DNA from: JACCZR01 sp963844805
GTDB lineage: Bacteria > Actinomycetota > Thermoleophilia > Solirubrobacterales > Thermoleophilaceae
Length of the DNA stretch: 64,000 nucleotides
Assembly: GCA_963844805.1 (NCBI GenBank)
Contig: CAWJPU010000009.1
Span: 186,001-250,000, forward strand
Direction: 5' to 3'
Positions within the stretch are counted from its first letter, which is position 1. Each line of letters opens with the position of its first letter. A program made the position numbers and the translations under genes. The notes beneath the pieces are model-generated. The model was not told the DNA's origin. It did no database searches and saw nothing but the letters and a program-made list of their open reading frames with translations. Of the stretch, positions 50,420 to 59,800 are shown one piece after another.

Positions 50420-51310
50420 CTACAGCTCGGGCAGGGGCTGCTCGAGCTCTGCCACCTGCGCGAACAGGTCGCCGCGCGCGGCACAGCGCTCGAGCACGTC
50501 GGGGGCCTCGAAGGTCAGGTCGGACGGGTCGGACGCGCCCTCGACCTCGTCCCAGGTCAGCGGCGTCGAGACGGTCGGGGTCTCGCGCGCGCGCAGGGAA
50601 TAGACGCACACCGTGGTCTTGTGCTCGTCGTTCTGGCTCCAGTCGACCAGCACCTTGCCCTTGCGCAGCTCCTTCTTCTGGGTGGAGACGACCAGCTTGG
50701 GGTGCCGGGCCTCGAGGTGGCGGGCGAGCGCCTGCGAGAGCGGCTTGGTCTGGTCGTAGGCGGCCTCGCCGTCCAGCGGCGCATAGACCTGCATGCCCTT
50801 GGAGCCGGAAGTCTTGGGAAAGCACTCCAGGCCTAGCCGGCCCAGGAGGTCGCGCAACAGGAGCGCCACCTCGCAGCACTCCATGATCCCCGCCGGCTCG
50901 CCGGGGTCGAGGTCGAACGCCAGGGTGGTCGGGTGCTCGATCGCCTCGGCCTTCGACAACGAGGGGTGCAGCTCCAGGTCGGCCAGGTTTGCGAGCCACA
51001 CGAGCGTCGGGAGGTCGTCGCAGAGGCAGAAGTCGATCGTCTTGCGGCTTACCGGTATCGCGGCGGACATCACCCAGTCGGGCCGGTGTGAGGGGCACTG
51101 CTTCTCGTAGAAGTGCCCGCCGTCCACGCCGTTCGGGTAGCGCTTGAGCGTCAGCGGGCGCCCCCGCAGGTGCGGCAGCACGTAGGGCGCCACGCGCGTG
51201 TAGTAGTCGATCACCTGGCCCTTGGTGAACCCGGGCACCGGGTAGAGCACCTTGTCCAGGTTGGTCAGGCGAAGCTGGCGGCCCTCGACCTCGACGTGCG
51301 TCGCGGCCAA
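50420..51310 (-). CDS. ligD: LigD polymerase domain (stand-alone POL)
   Basis: 296 residues from ATG 51310. RQLRLTNLDKVLYPVPGFTK and PHLRGRPLTLKRYPNGVDGG begin the primase-like AEP fold. LHPSLSKAEAIEHPTTLAFD then LDPGEPAGIMEC holds the catalytic D-x-D (about residues 133 and 135); FPKTSGSKGMQVYAPLDGEA supplies the Ser-x-Lys nucleotide contact; and VDWSQNDEHKTTVCVYSLRA closes the active site. This is the POL part of LigD, which fills gaps and adds ribonucleotides at double-strand breaks. In many bacteria POL is fused to the ligase; here it is a separate gene six bp after ku. Confidence 0.93.
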   Translation of the reverse strand: MAATHVEVEGRQLRLTNLDKVLYPVPGFTKGQVIDYYTRVAPYVLPHLRGRPLTLKRYPNGVDGGHFYEKQCPSHRPDWVMSAAIPVSRKTIDFCLCDDLPTLVWLANLADLELHPSLSKAEAIEHPTTLAFDLDPGEPAGIMECCEVALLLRDLLGRLGLECFPKTSGSKGMQVYAPLDGEAAYDQTKPLSQALARHLEARHPKLVVSTQKKELRKGKVLVDWSQNDEHKTTVCVYSLRARETPTVSTPLTWDEVEGASDPSDLTFEAPDVLERCAARGDLFAQVAELEQPLPEL

Positions 51311-51316
51311 GCGGAG

Positions 51317-52186
51317 CTACTTCTTGGCTGCGGTCTTCTTCTTCGCCGAGCCCGAGCCGTTCTTGCTGCTCGCGGCCTTCTTCTTCTTGGCGCCGCCGCC
51401 GCTCTGCTTCTTCGACGAGGCGATGCTCGCCTCGAGCGCCGCCATCAGGTCCGGCACAGCCTCGGGCTCCTCGGCGGGGCTCTCGATCGTGATCTCCTGG
51501 CCCTCGGCCTTGCGCTCGATCATCTCCAGCACGCGGTCGCGGTACTCGTCGCGGTACTTGTCGGGCTGGAAGTCCGAGGAGAGCGAGTCGATGAGCTGGC
51601 GCGCCATGTCGACCTCGCGCTTGGTCGTCTTCTGGCCCTTGCCGTCGGAGACGTCGTCCAGCGAGTCGGGCGGCACCACCTCGTCGGAGAACAGCATGGT
51701 CTCCATCACGAGCACGCCGTCGCGCGGGCGGATGACCACGAGGTTCTCCTTCGAGCGGATCACCACGCGAGCGATCGCCACCTTCCCGGTCTCCTCCATC
51801 GCCTTCAGCAGCAGCGCATAGGCCTTCTCGGCGCCGGGCCCGGGAGCGAGGTAGTAGGTGTGGTCGAAGTACATCGGGTCGATCTGCTCGAGATCGACGA
51901 AGTCCTCGATGTCGATCGTGCGCGACTTCTCCGGCTGGACGGAGTCGAGCTCGTCGGGCGTGATCACGACGTAGCGGTCGGGGCCGATCTCGTAGCCCTT
52001 CACGAGATTCTCGTAGGGCACCTCCTCGCCCGTGCTCTCGTTGATGCGCTTCTGGCGCACGCGCGAGTTGTCGGACCCGTCCAGCTGGTTGAAGCGCACG
52101 GTCTTGCGGTTCACGGCGCTGTGCAGCTTCACGGGGATGTTGACCAGCCCGAAGCTGATCGCACCGCTCCAGATTGCTCTAGGCAT
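51317..52186 (-). CDS. ku: Ku DNA end-binding protein
   Basis: 289 residues from ATG 52186. MPRAIWSGAISFGLVNIPVK and LHSAVNRKTVRFNQLDG are the N-terminal Ku signature; RVRQKRINESTGEEVPYENL, VKGYEIGPDRYVVITPDELD and DHTYYLAPGPGAEKAYALLL form the DNA-encircling core. The C-terminal tail beyond about residue 255 is Lys-rich (GGGAKKKKAASSKNGSG, SAKKKTAAKK), which in other actinobacterial Ku proteins helps DNA binding and threading. It works as a homodimer that loads LigD at breaks. It sits between the two halves of LigD. Confidence 0.97.
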   Translation of the reverse strand: MPRAIWSGAISFGLVNIPVKLHSAVNRKTVRFNQLDGSDNSRVRQKRINESTGEEVPYENLVKGYEIGPDRYVVITPDELDSVQPEKSRTIDIEDFVDLEQIDPMYFDHTYYLAPGPGAEKAYALLLKAMEETGKVAIARVVIRSKENLVVIRPRDGVLVMETMLFSDEVVPPDSLDDVSDGKGQKTTKREVDMARQLIDSLSSDFQPDKYRDEYRDRVLEMIERKAEGQEITIESPAEEPEAVPDLMAALEASIASSKKQSGGGAKKKKAASSKNGSGSAKKKTAAKK

Positions 52187-52225
52187 CGCCCAACGAAGAT
52201 ACCCGTCCGGCCAAGTTCAACCTCC

Positions 52226-53664
52226 TCAGCGGGCGGGAACTTGCGGCTCGCGGACCACGTCGGCGGGGTCGACGTCGTCGCGCAGGCCCTTGAACGAAGG
52301 CGCGCGCAGGGTCCCCGCCTGCGTCCACTCGCGGAACTCCACCGAGGCCACCAGCCGCGGCTCCACGAACACCGTGCCCGTGGGCGGCCGGCGGCCGGCG
52401 AAGGGGCTCTTGTCGGTGCGCAACGGCTCCAGCTCGCGCTTGAGCAGTGCGAGCGTGGACTCGGTGAAGCCGGTGCCTACCTTGCCGGCGTAGACGAGCC
52501 GCCCGTCGTCGTCGTGGACGCCCACGCAGAGGGCGCCCAGGTGCTTGCTGCGGCCGCCCTCGCCGGGGGTCCAGCCGCCGATCACCAACTCCTGGCTGCA
52601 GACGTTCTTGACCTTGACCCAGCCCGAGCTGCGCCGGCCCGGCTCGTACGGGCAGTCGAGCCGCTTGGCCATGATCCCCTCGATCCCCTGGCCCTTCGTG
52701 GCCTCCAGCAGCGCCTCGCCGTCGCCCGCCCGGTACGCCGGGGTCCGCCAGCGACGGGCCCTCCAGCTCCAGCGACTCCAGCAGCCGGCGGCGGTCCTCG
52801 TAGCCGAGAGCGAGCGTCGAGTGCCCGTCGAGCCACAGCAGGTCGAAGATCACGTACGTGACGGGGACCTCGCGCATCTTGCGCCGGACGGCCGAGTCCG
52901 AGGCCAGGTGCATGCGCGACTGCAGGCCCTGGAAGCTCGGCCGGCCCTGCTTGTCGAAGGCGACGATCTCGCCGTCGAGGATCATCCGCTGGGAGCCCAC
53001 GGCGCGGCCGAGCTCTCGCAGCTCCGGATAGCGGGCGGTGAAGTCGGCCCCCGAGCGGCCGAAGGCCTCCACGTGCCCGCCGTCGAGGTGGACCACCGTG
53101 CGCACGCCGTCCCACTTGACCTCGTAGCCCCAAGCGTCGTCGTCGCGCGGCAGCTTGCCCGGGCGGGCCTGCATCGGCTCGATGCGCTTGGGCATGGGCT
53201 CGGCGCCCGGGTCGCTCGGCGGGTCCATGCGGTGGATCAGCCAGTCCTTGCCCTTGGTGTGGATGAGCGCGTAGCGGCCCTGGACCCGCTCGCCCTCCAG
53301 CACCACGATCACCTCGTTGTCGCGGAACTTCTCGGGCACGTAGGTGCCCCGGTCCCAGATCTCCATCGTGCCGGCGCCGTACGAGCCCTTGGGGATGTCG
53401 CCGTGGAACTCCAGGTACTCGAGCGGGTGGTCCTCGGTGCGCACGGCCAGGCGGTTCTCGTCGGGGTGGATGGGGACGCCCCGCGGCAGGGCCCAGGAGG
53501 CGAGTACCCCGTCGCGCTCGAGGCGCAGGTCCCAGTGCAGCCGAGTGGCGTCGTGCTCCTGGATGACGAAGCGCGCGCCCTCCCCGTCGGCCTCGCGCCC
53601 CGGCGGGCTCCGGGGTCTGGCCGAAGTCGCGCTTCTGCTTGTAGGTCCCGAGCTTCTCGGCCAT
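52226..53664 (-). CDS. ligD: LigD phosphoesterase-ligase (PE-LIG), frame broken twice
   Basis: About 479 residues from ATG 53664 (MAEKLGTYKQKRDFGQTPEP). The N-terminal 3'-phosphoesterase domain includes LEYLEFHGDIPKGSYGAGTM, TMEIWDRGTYVPEKF and RYALIHTKGKDWLIHRMDP. The ligase domain has WGYEVKWDGVRTVVHLDGGH (active-site Lys of KWDG near residue 182), MILDGEIVAFDKQGRPSFQG and GIMAKRLDCPYEPGRRSSGW; the OB-fold follows (VIGGWTPGEGGRSKHLGALC). Frame slips occur near 53605 and 52735. With Ku and the separate POL it forms the non-homologous end-joining machinery. The order PE-LIG, ku, POL is intact and co-directional. Confidence 0.9.
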
Positions 53665-53671
53665 GTCCGCG

Positions 53672-54791
53672 ATGCTACGGGCCTTGCCGCGCCTGGCCGT
53701 CATCTGTGCGCCGCTCGCCGCGGCGCTTCTTGCCGGCTGTGGGGCCGACCTCTCCCGGCCCGGGCCCTTCGAGGCCCACCGCTTGGCCGTGCGCCCCGAT
53801 GGGGGCGTGGTGGTCGCGGGCGTCAACGGCCGCTGCGGCGAGCTGGCCTTGCGGCGCGTGGGCAGCGGCGAGCGGGGCGAGGCCGTCGGCGCCGAGGGCC
53901 TCGGCGGTGACTGCGTGCGCGCCGTGGAGCGTGTGACCGTCACCCGGCGCGGCGTGGACGTGGTGGCCGAGGTGAAGCACGACACCGGCGGCCCGTACCA
54001 GGCCGACGTGTCGACTCCCAAGGGGGTGGCCCGCTTTCGCCCCGACGGGGGAGCTCGACGGCGACTTCGGCGACGACGGCGTGATCGAAGGCGTCGACGG
54101 GTCGATCATCACGCGTCCCGACGGCAGCCTCGCGAGCCCGAGCAGCCGCTACAGCCCATCCGGCGAGCTCGTCTCCGAGCCCTCGCCGCCGGTCAGGTTC
54201 GCTTCTGACGAGGTGCTCGCGGCCGCGCCCGCGGGCACGCTGGTGATGGCCGGCCCGCCGAGAGGGGCCGCGAGCACGGGGGTGACGGTCGTGGCCCGCG
54301 TGACAGCGCGCGACCAGACCGACCCGAGCTTCGGGGGGGAAGGAGCGGTCGAGGTCGCCGAGCCGTCCCCGGTCGACCTGGCGGTCCTCCGCGGCGGTGA
54401 GACGCTGGCGCTGTTCTACGGCGGCGCGCTGGTCAAGCTCGACGCCGCCGGCCGGCCCGAGCGCTCGTTCGGCCGGGACGGGACCGTGTCCCTGTTCGAA
54501 CGGGCCGTGCCGGGCGCCAATCCCCGGATGGCGATCGGTCCGCGGGGAGAGATTGCCGTCATCCGGGTGCGCGGCGGCCGAGCCAAGATCCTGCGCGTCG
54601 GGACGGACGGGACCGTCCTGCCCCGCTTTCGGCCGGAGCCGCTACCCGCCCGGGAGGGCGCCGACCTTGCCTTCGACCGCTCGGGCCGGCTGCTGGTCCT
54701 CGTCGACACGCAGCGGCTGGTCGCGCTCGACGCGCGCGGGCGGCGGGTGCCGCCGCTCGGGTCCGGGGCCCTGACGGTCCCAGCCCGCTAG
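53672..54791 (+). CDS. Beta-propeller-like lipoprotein, frame broken once
   Basis: About 372 residues from ATG 53672 (another ATG at 53663 overlaps the ligD start codon on the other strand). LPRLAVICAPLAAALLAGCG is a lipoprotein signal with lipobox LAGC. Blades resemble delta-60 repeats: RLAVRPDGGVVVAGVNGRCG, FGDDGVIEGVDGSIITRPDG, PSFGGEGAVEVAEPSPVDLA, RSFGRDGTVSLFERAVPGAN, with a recurrent F-G-x-D/E-G pattern. A frame slip lies near 54040. Such proteins are extracellular, membrane-anchored and often act as scaffold or binding surfaces. Its divergent position to ligD leaves no promoter space, so its transcription starts inside the opposite gene. Confidence 0.75.
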
Positions 54792-55438
54792 GCCAGCGGC
54801 GAGGAGTCCAGCTCCCGGCGCAGGGCCTCGATCGACTCGTAGACCTGCACGGCGCCGGTCCGGCGCAGCTCGTCCTCGCCGAAGCCGCCGGTCAGCACAG
54901 CGACGGTCTCGATGCCCGCGCGCTTGGCCGATTCGATGTCCCACGTCGAGTCGCCCACCAGCACGCCGTCGTCGGTGCCGGCCTTCTCCAGCGCGGCGTT
55001 GACCAGGTCGGGCTCGGGCTTGGTCGCCTCGACGTCGCCGGCGCTCGTCCAGTCGTCGGTCAGGTCGCGGGCGTCGAGCAGGTCGAGGTAGTGCTCGATC
55101 TCGTCGGGCTTGGCCGAGCTGGCGAGCACCACCGGCTTGCCGCGCTCCTTCAGGTCCTCGATCAGCTCGCGCGAGCCTTCCAGCGGCTCCACCTCGTCGA
55201 TCAGCGCCATGTACTGCGCCTTCTCGGCGGAGCGGATGTCCTCGCCCTTCTCGCGCTCGGCGTCCTCTCCCGCGAGCTCCTTGACGATGTGGTCGCCGCC
55301 CATTCCGATCGCGCGGTGGATGCGCCAGACCGGCAACGTGATCTCGTGCTGGCGAAAGGCCCGGTACCAGGCGATCGCATGGTGGAAGTTGGTGTCGACG
55401 AGGGTTCCGTCGACGTCGAGGATCGCTGCGCCGCCCAT
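54788..55438 (-). CDS. HAD-superfamily hydrolase
   Basis: 216 residues from ATG 55438 (MGGAAILDVDGTLVDTNFHH). The D-x-D-G-T motif 1 is at about residues 8-12, with the nucleophile Asp first. PVVLASSAKPDEIEHYLDLL is motif 2 (S/T), KPEPDLVNAALEKAG motif 3 with the Lys, and VLVGDSTWDIESAKRAGIET motif 4 (G-D-S-x-x-D). The helical cap between motifs 1 and 2 makes it a phosphoglycolate phosphatase/beta-phosphoglucomutase-type (C1 cap) member. It dephosphorylates a small metabolite. It shares four bases with the convergent lipoprotein gene. Confidence 0.9.
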   Translation of the reverse strand: MGGAAILDVDGTLVDTNFHHAIAWYRAFRQHEITLPVWRIHRAIGMGGDHIVKELAGEDAEREKGEDIRSAEKAQYMALIDEVEPLEGSRELIEDLKERGKPVVLASSAKPDEIEHYLDLLDARDLTDDWTSAGDVEATKPEPDLVNAALEKAGTDDGVLVGDSTWDIESAKRAGIETVAVLTGGFGEDELRRTGAVQVYESIEALRRELDSSPLA

Positions 55439-55495
55439 CGTCTGCGACCTGCCCGGCAACCCCGGACGACAAACGACACGTCAACACCTTGGCTA

Positions 55496-55554
55496 CCCCC
55501 GGTAGCGGGGGTTCCCCCCCGGTAGCGGGGGTTTCGCCCCGGTGGGCCCGGGGC
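55496..55554. repeat. Three 20-bp GC-rich direct repeats
   Basis: GGTAGCGGGGG starts at 55501 and 55521, and a degenerate copy (GGTGGGCCCGGGG) at 55541, a period of 20. Each is flanked by a C run, so every unit can form a CCCCC...GGGGG hairpin. It lies in the gap between the HAD gene start and a small proline-rich frame. Confidence 0.65.
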
Positions 55555-55565
55555 AAGCCGGACCC

Positions 55566-55793
55566 ATGAGCGTCACACCCGTTCTCGAGGTCCCCGGCGC
55601 GCCCGCGCCCGACGCGCCGCTGCCCGACGCGCCCACCGGCCCGGAGGTGCCGCCCGACGGCCCGGCCGCACCGCCGGTCGAGGACCCGCCGGACGGCCCC
55701 GCGGTCCCCGAGCCCGCGCCGCCGACCGAGCCCCAGCCCGGCGCGCCCGACGTGCCGACGCCGGACCCCACCGGGCCCGAGACGCGCGCCTAG
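55566..55793 (+). CDS. Hypothetical small Pro/Ala/Asp-rich protein
   Basis: 75 residues from ATG 55566: MSVTPVLEVPGAPAPDAPLP, then DAPTGPEVPPDGPAAPPVED and PGAPDVPTPDPTGPETRA. About a third of residues are Pro, and there are no basic residues apart from the penultimate Arg, so the product would be acidic and disordered. No signal peptide or domain. Its composition is unlike random high-GC frames (no Arg excess), which is the main argument for a real gene; a ribosome site is weak. Function unknown. Confidence 0.4.
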   Translation: MSVTPVLEVPGAPAPDAPLPDAPTGPEVPPDGPAAPPVEDPPDGPAVPEPAPPTEPQPGAPDVPTPDPTGPETRA

Positions 55794-55802
55794 CGCCGGT
55801 CG

Positions 55803-56840
55803 TCAGGCGACCTTGGCGAGGGCCGGCGTGTCCTCGATGAGGTGGATGGTGGCCTCCTCGACGGTGGGCTGGATCTCGGGCCAATGGCCGTCGACCTCCT
55901 CCAGCAGCTCAGTGGCGCCTTCGATCGTGACCCCGCCGTCGTGGCGGTCGAACACACGCGGGTCGATGTAGGACGAGCGGCAGACCGCAGGGGTGTTGCC
56001 CATGTGCTTGGCGACCTCCTTGACCACCCGTGCCTGGACGCGCTTGCGGGCGGTCTTCGCCGACGTGTCCGGCCCGGCGAGCGCGAGGAACCAGGCAGCC
56101 AGCACCGTCGCGCTCCAGGTGCGGAAGTCCTTGGCGCTGAAGTCCGCGCCGGTGACCTCCTTCAGGTAGTCGTTGATGTCCTGTGACTTGACGTCCTGCC
56201 AGCGGCGCCCGTCCTTGTAGGCGAGCAGCTCGTCGATCCCGCCTCGGCGTCGCTTGAGCCGGGCGACCACCGCCGCCACCTCCGAGTCCACGAACGACTG
56301 GACCCGCCGCTGCTTGCCCTTGGCGTCGTACTCGAACCTCACCAGCTCGCCCTCGACGGTCACGTGCTCCTTCCTCATCGTCGCCAGTCCGTAGGTGTCG
56401 TTCTCCTCCGCGTAGCTCTCCGAGCCGATCCGGAAGAACCCCCGGTCGAGCAGCCGGAGGGCGCAGGCCAGCACGCGCTCCCGGTCCATCTCCTCGCGCT
56501 GGAGATCGACGGCGACGCGGGCTCGGACACCGGGCAACGCCCGAGCGAAGCCGAGCATCTCGTCGAACTTCGCCGCGTCCTGGCGGCGGCGCCAGCGGTC
56601 GTGGTAGCGGTACTGCTTGCGGCCCGCCACGTCGACCCCGGTGGCCTGGATGTGGCCCATGGGGAAGGGACAGATCCAGACGTCCTCCCAGGCCGGCGGG
56701 ATCACCAGCTCGTCGATGCGCCGCCTGACCTCCGGATCGCGCACGGGGCGGCCGTCCTCGTCGAGGTACTGGAAGCCGTTGCCCCGGCGACGGCGGGTGA
56801 TGCCGGGGCCCGAGCAGTCGGAGCGTCTGAGCCTGGGCAC
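55803..56840 (-). CDS. DNA topoisomerase IB
   Basis: 345 residues from GTG 56840; GTG 56879 is also possible. PRLRRSDCSGPGITRRRRGN and GFQYLDEDGRPVRDPEVRRR begin the bacterial topo IB N-terminal domain. VIPPAWEDVWICPFPMGHIQ and ATGVDVAGRKQYRYHDRWR carry the DNA clamp, FFRIGSESYAEENDTYGLAT the first catalytic Arg region, DFRTWSATVLAAWFLALAG the second, and VCRSSYIDPRVF the catalytic Tyr near residue 291. It relaxes supercoils through a 3'-phosphotyrosine intermediate. Eukaryote- and poxvirus-like topo IB is present in only some bacteria. Divergent from the helicase-nuclease by 55 bp. Confidence 0.9.
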   Translation of the reverse strand: MPRLRRSDCSGPGITRRRRGNGFQYLDEDGRPVRDPEVRRRIDELVIPPAWEDVWICPFPMGHIQATGVDVAGRKQYRYHDRWRRRQDAAKFDEMLGFARALPGVRARVAVDLQREEMDRERVLACALRLLDRGFFRIGSESYAEENDTYGLATMRKEHVTVEGELVRFEYDAKGKQRRVQSFVDSEVAAVVARLKRRRGGIDELLAYKDGRRWQDVKSQDINDYLKEVTGADFSAKDFRTWSATVLAAWFLALAGPDTSAKTARKRVQARVVKEVAKHMGNTPAVCRSSYIDPRVFDRHDGGVTIEGATELLEEVDGHWPEIQPTVEEATIHLIEDTPALAKVA

Positions 56841-56895
56841 GGCTGGCGAACATACCCACGCTGAGGCCGGTCCATTCACGGTTACCCTGCCCTTT

Positions 56896-59800
56896 GTGCC
56901 CCCGGCGTCCGACGGCCTGAACCGCGCGCAGCGGGCGGCCGTCACCCATCCGGGCGGGCCGCTCGTGATCGTCGCGGGTGCGGGCACGGGCAAGACTCGC
57001 GTGCTGACGCGGCGCTTCGCCTGGCTGGTGGAGCGGGGCACGCCCGCCGACGAGGTGCTGGCGCTCACCTTCTCCAGCGCCGCCGCGGCCGAGATGCGCG
57101 AGCGGCTGGAGTCGCTGATCCAGGTGCCCTACGAGGAGCTGCACGTGGGCACGTTCCACTCGTTCTGCTCGCGGCTGCTGGCCGACGAGGCGCTGGAAGC
57201 CGGGCTCGACCCCTTCTTCACCGCGGTCACGCCCGCCGACCGCCTGGCGCTGCTGCTCGACCGCCAGGGCGAGCTCTCCCTGCGCAGGCACGAGATCCGG
57301 GGCAACCCGGCCCCGCTGCTGGCCAGCTTCGTCTCGCGCATCGACCGGCTCAAAGACGAGATGGTGGGCTGCGAGGCATTCCGCGCCTACGCCGAGCGGA
57401 TGGTCGAGCGGTGCGCGGAGGCCGACGACGCAGCCCGGGGCCACGCGGCACGCGAGCTGGAGTTCGCCGGCGTCTACGCCGACCACGACCGGCTGCTGGC
57501 CGAGCAGGGCGCGCTCGACTTCGGCGAGTTGATCTGCCGCGCCTACGCGCTGCTGCACGAGCACCCGCACGTACGGCGGCGGGTGGCCGACCGCTTCAAG
57601 CACGTGCTGGTGGACGAGTACCAGGACACGAACTTCGCCCAGGGGATGCTGATGGGCCTGCTCGCCGAGGAGCACCGCAACATCACGGTGGTCGGCGACG
57701 ACGACCAGGCGATCTACCGCTTCCGCGGCGCCTCGCGCAAGAACCTCGAGGCCTTCCGGGAGGAGTTCGCCGAGGCCGAGACCGTGCGGCTGGAGCGCAA
57801 CTACCGCTCGGGGCAGCGGATCCTGGACGCCGCCCGCGCCGTGGTCGAGCCCACCGAGCGGCTGGAGAAGAAGCTCAAGGGCAAGGCAGGCGGGGACGTC
57901 CGCTTCTGGCGCTGCGAGTCCGAGCGCGCCCAGGCCCAGGCCGTCGCGGCCGATGCCGAGCGGCTGGTGACCGGTGAGGGCGTCTCGCCCGATCGCGTGG
58001 CGGTGCTGGTGCGGTCGGTGCGCCACGAGGGCGCCACCGTCGGCGCGGCCCTGGAGGAGCGCGCGCTGCCGTTTCGCCTCAGCGGCTCGGCGGCCTACTT
58101 CCAGCGCGCCGAGGTGCGCGACGTGCTGGCCTGGCTGCGCCTGCTGGCCGACCCGACCGACTCCGGTGCGGTGGTGCGGGCGCTGTCGCGGCCGCCGATC
58201 GAGCTGCGCTCGGTGGATGTCGCACGGCTGACCCAGCTCGCGCGCCGGCGAAAGCTCGACATGCCCAGCGCCGTGGCGGCGGGGCTGGACGGTCCGCAGC
58301 TCTCACCCGAGGGCCGCGAGCGCGCCACCGCCTTCCTCAAGCTCTACCGCTCGGCCTCCAACGCCTTCGAGGACCGCCGCCCCGACGCCTTCGTGATGCG
58401 GCTGATCGAGCGCATCGGGCTGCGCCGCCAGCAGGTGTTCGCCCGCCGCGCCGACACCGCCGAGCGGCTGCGCAACATCGCCAAGCTGCCCGAGCTGGCC
58501 GCCGCCTACATGCGCCGCGAGCCCGGCGCCACGCCACGTGAGTTCACCCGCTACCTCGACGCGGTGGCGGAGTCGGGCCTGCGCGAGGAGGAGGCGCCGG
58601 ACCCGGCCGCCGAGCCCGCGGTGCGCGTGATGACCATGCACGCGGCCAAGGGCTTGGAGTTCGACCACGTCTTCGTCCTCGGCCTGAGCGCCGGGCGGAT
58701 GCCGGGGCCGTGGCGCAAGCGCGCCGATGGCGTGCCCGACGAGCTGGTGCCCGAGACGGTGCGCTCGAGCGAGGACCGCAAGGCCCACGAGGACGAGATG
58801 CGCCGGTTGCTGCACGTGGCCATGACGCGCGCCCGCGCGAGCCTGGTGCTGTCCTACGCCGAGCGCGGCGACGGCACGGTGCGCTCCTCCCCCTTCGTCG
58901 ACGAGGCGCGCGCCGCGCTGGACGTCGAGGAGGAGGTGAAGGAGGAGGAGCTGTTCGGACCCGCCGAGGGCCTGCACTCGACCTTCCGCCTCATGCGCGA
59001 CGAGCTGCTGGACACGGTCGCCGAGGTCGGTGGGCGGCTGGCGGAGCTGCGCCTGGACACCTACCAGGACGTGGCCGCCGGCGTGGCTCGCTACCTGGAG
59101 CTGCTCAAGGTCGCCGCGCTCATCTCCCGCGCGCGAGAGGGCCAGGAGCTGGCCGACGCCCTGCCGGAGATCAACGAAGTGCTCGCCCAGGGGGCGACGC
59201 CGGAGACGCGGGAGCTGCTGGCCACCTCGGCGCTCGACGACTGGCTGCGCGACGCGGCGCGCGAGGCCGAGCGGCGGCCGGTGGCCGCGCCCGAGGGGTC
59301 CGAGCCCTCGCTGGACCCCTTCATCCCCCGCCGCGGCGAGGGCCTGATGCTGTCGGCCTCCGACATCGACACGTACCGGCTGTGCCCGCTGAAGTACAAG
59401 TTCGCGCGGGTCTTCCGCATCCCGCAGGAGCCGACGATCCACCAGCGCTTCGGCATCGCGATCCACCAGGTGCTGGAGCGCTGGCACCAGTCCGGCGGAG
59501 ACCTCATGGAGCTGTTCGAGGGCGCGTGGCGGCGCAACGGCTTCGGCGACTCCGACGACGAGCGCCAGTTCCGCGAGCGCGCGATAGCCGCGCTCCAGCG
59601 CTACGAGCAGGTCGAGGGGGCGAGCGAGGCCGAGCCGGTGTGGTTCGAGCGCTCGTTCTCGTTTCGGATGGGGCCGCACCTGCTGCGCGGGCGCGTGGAC
59701 CGCGTCGACCGCCACCCCGACGGCACCTACGAGCTGATCGACTACAAGACCGGGAAGGCCAAGACCGAGGCCGACCTGCGCGAGGACGTGCAGCTGTCGC

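Noticed and set aside
55496..55554. CRISPR array
   Set aside because: Units of about 11 bp with a 20-bp period have no unique spacers, and there are no cas genes in the window.
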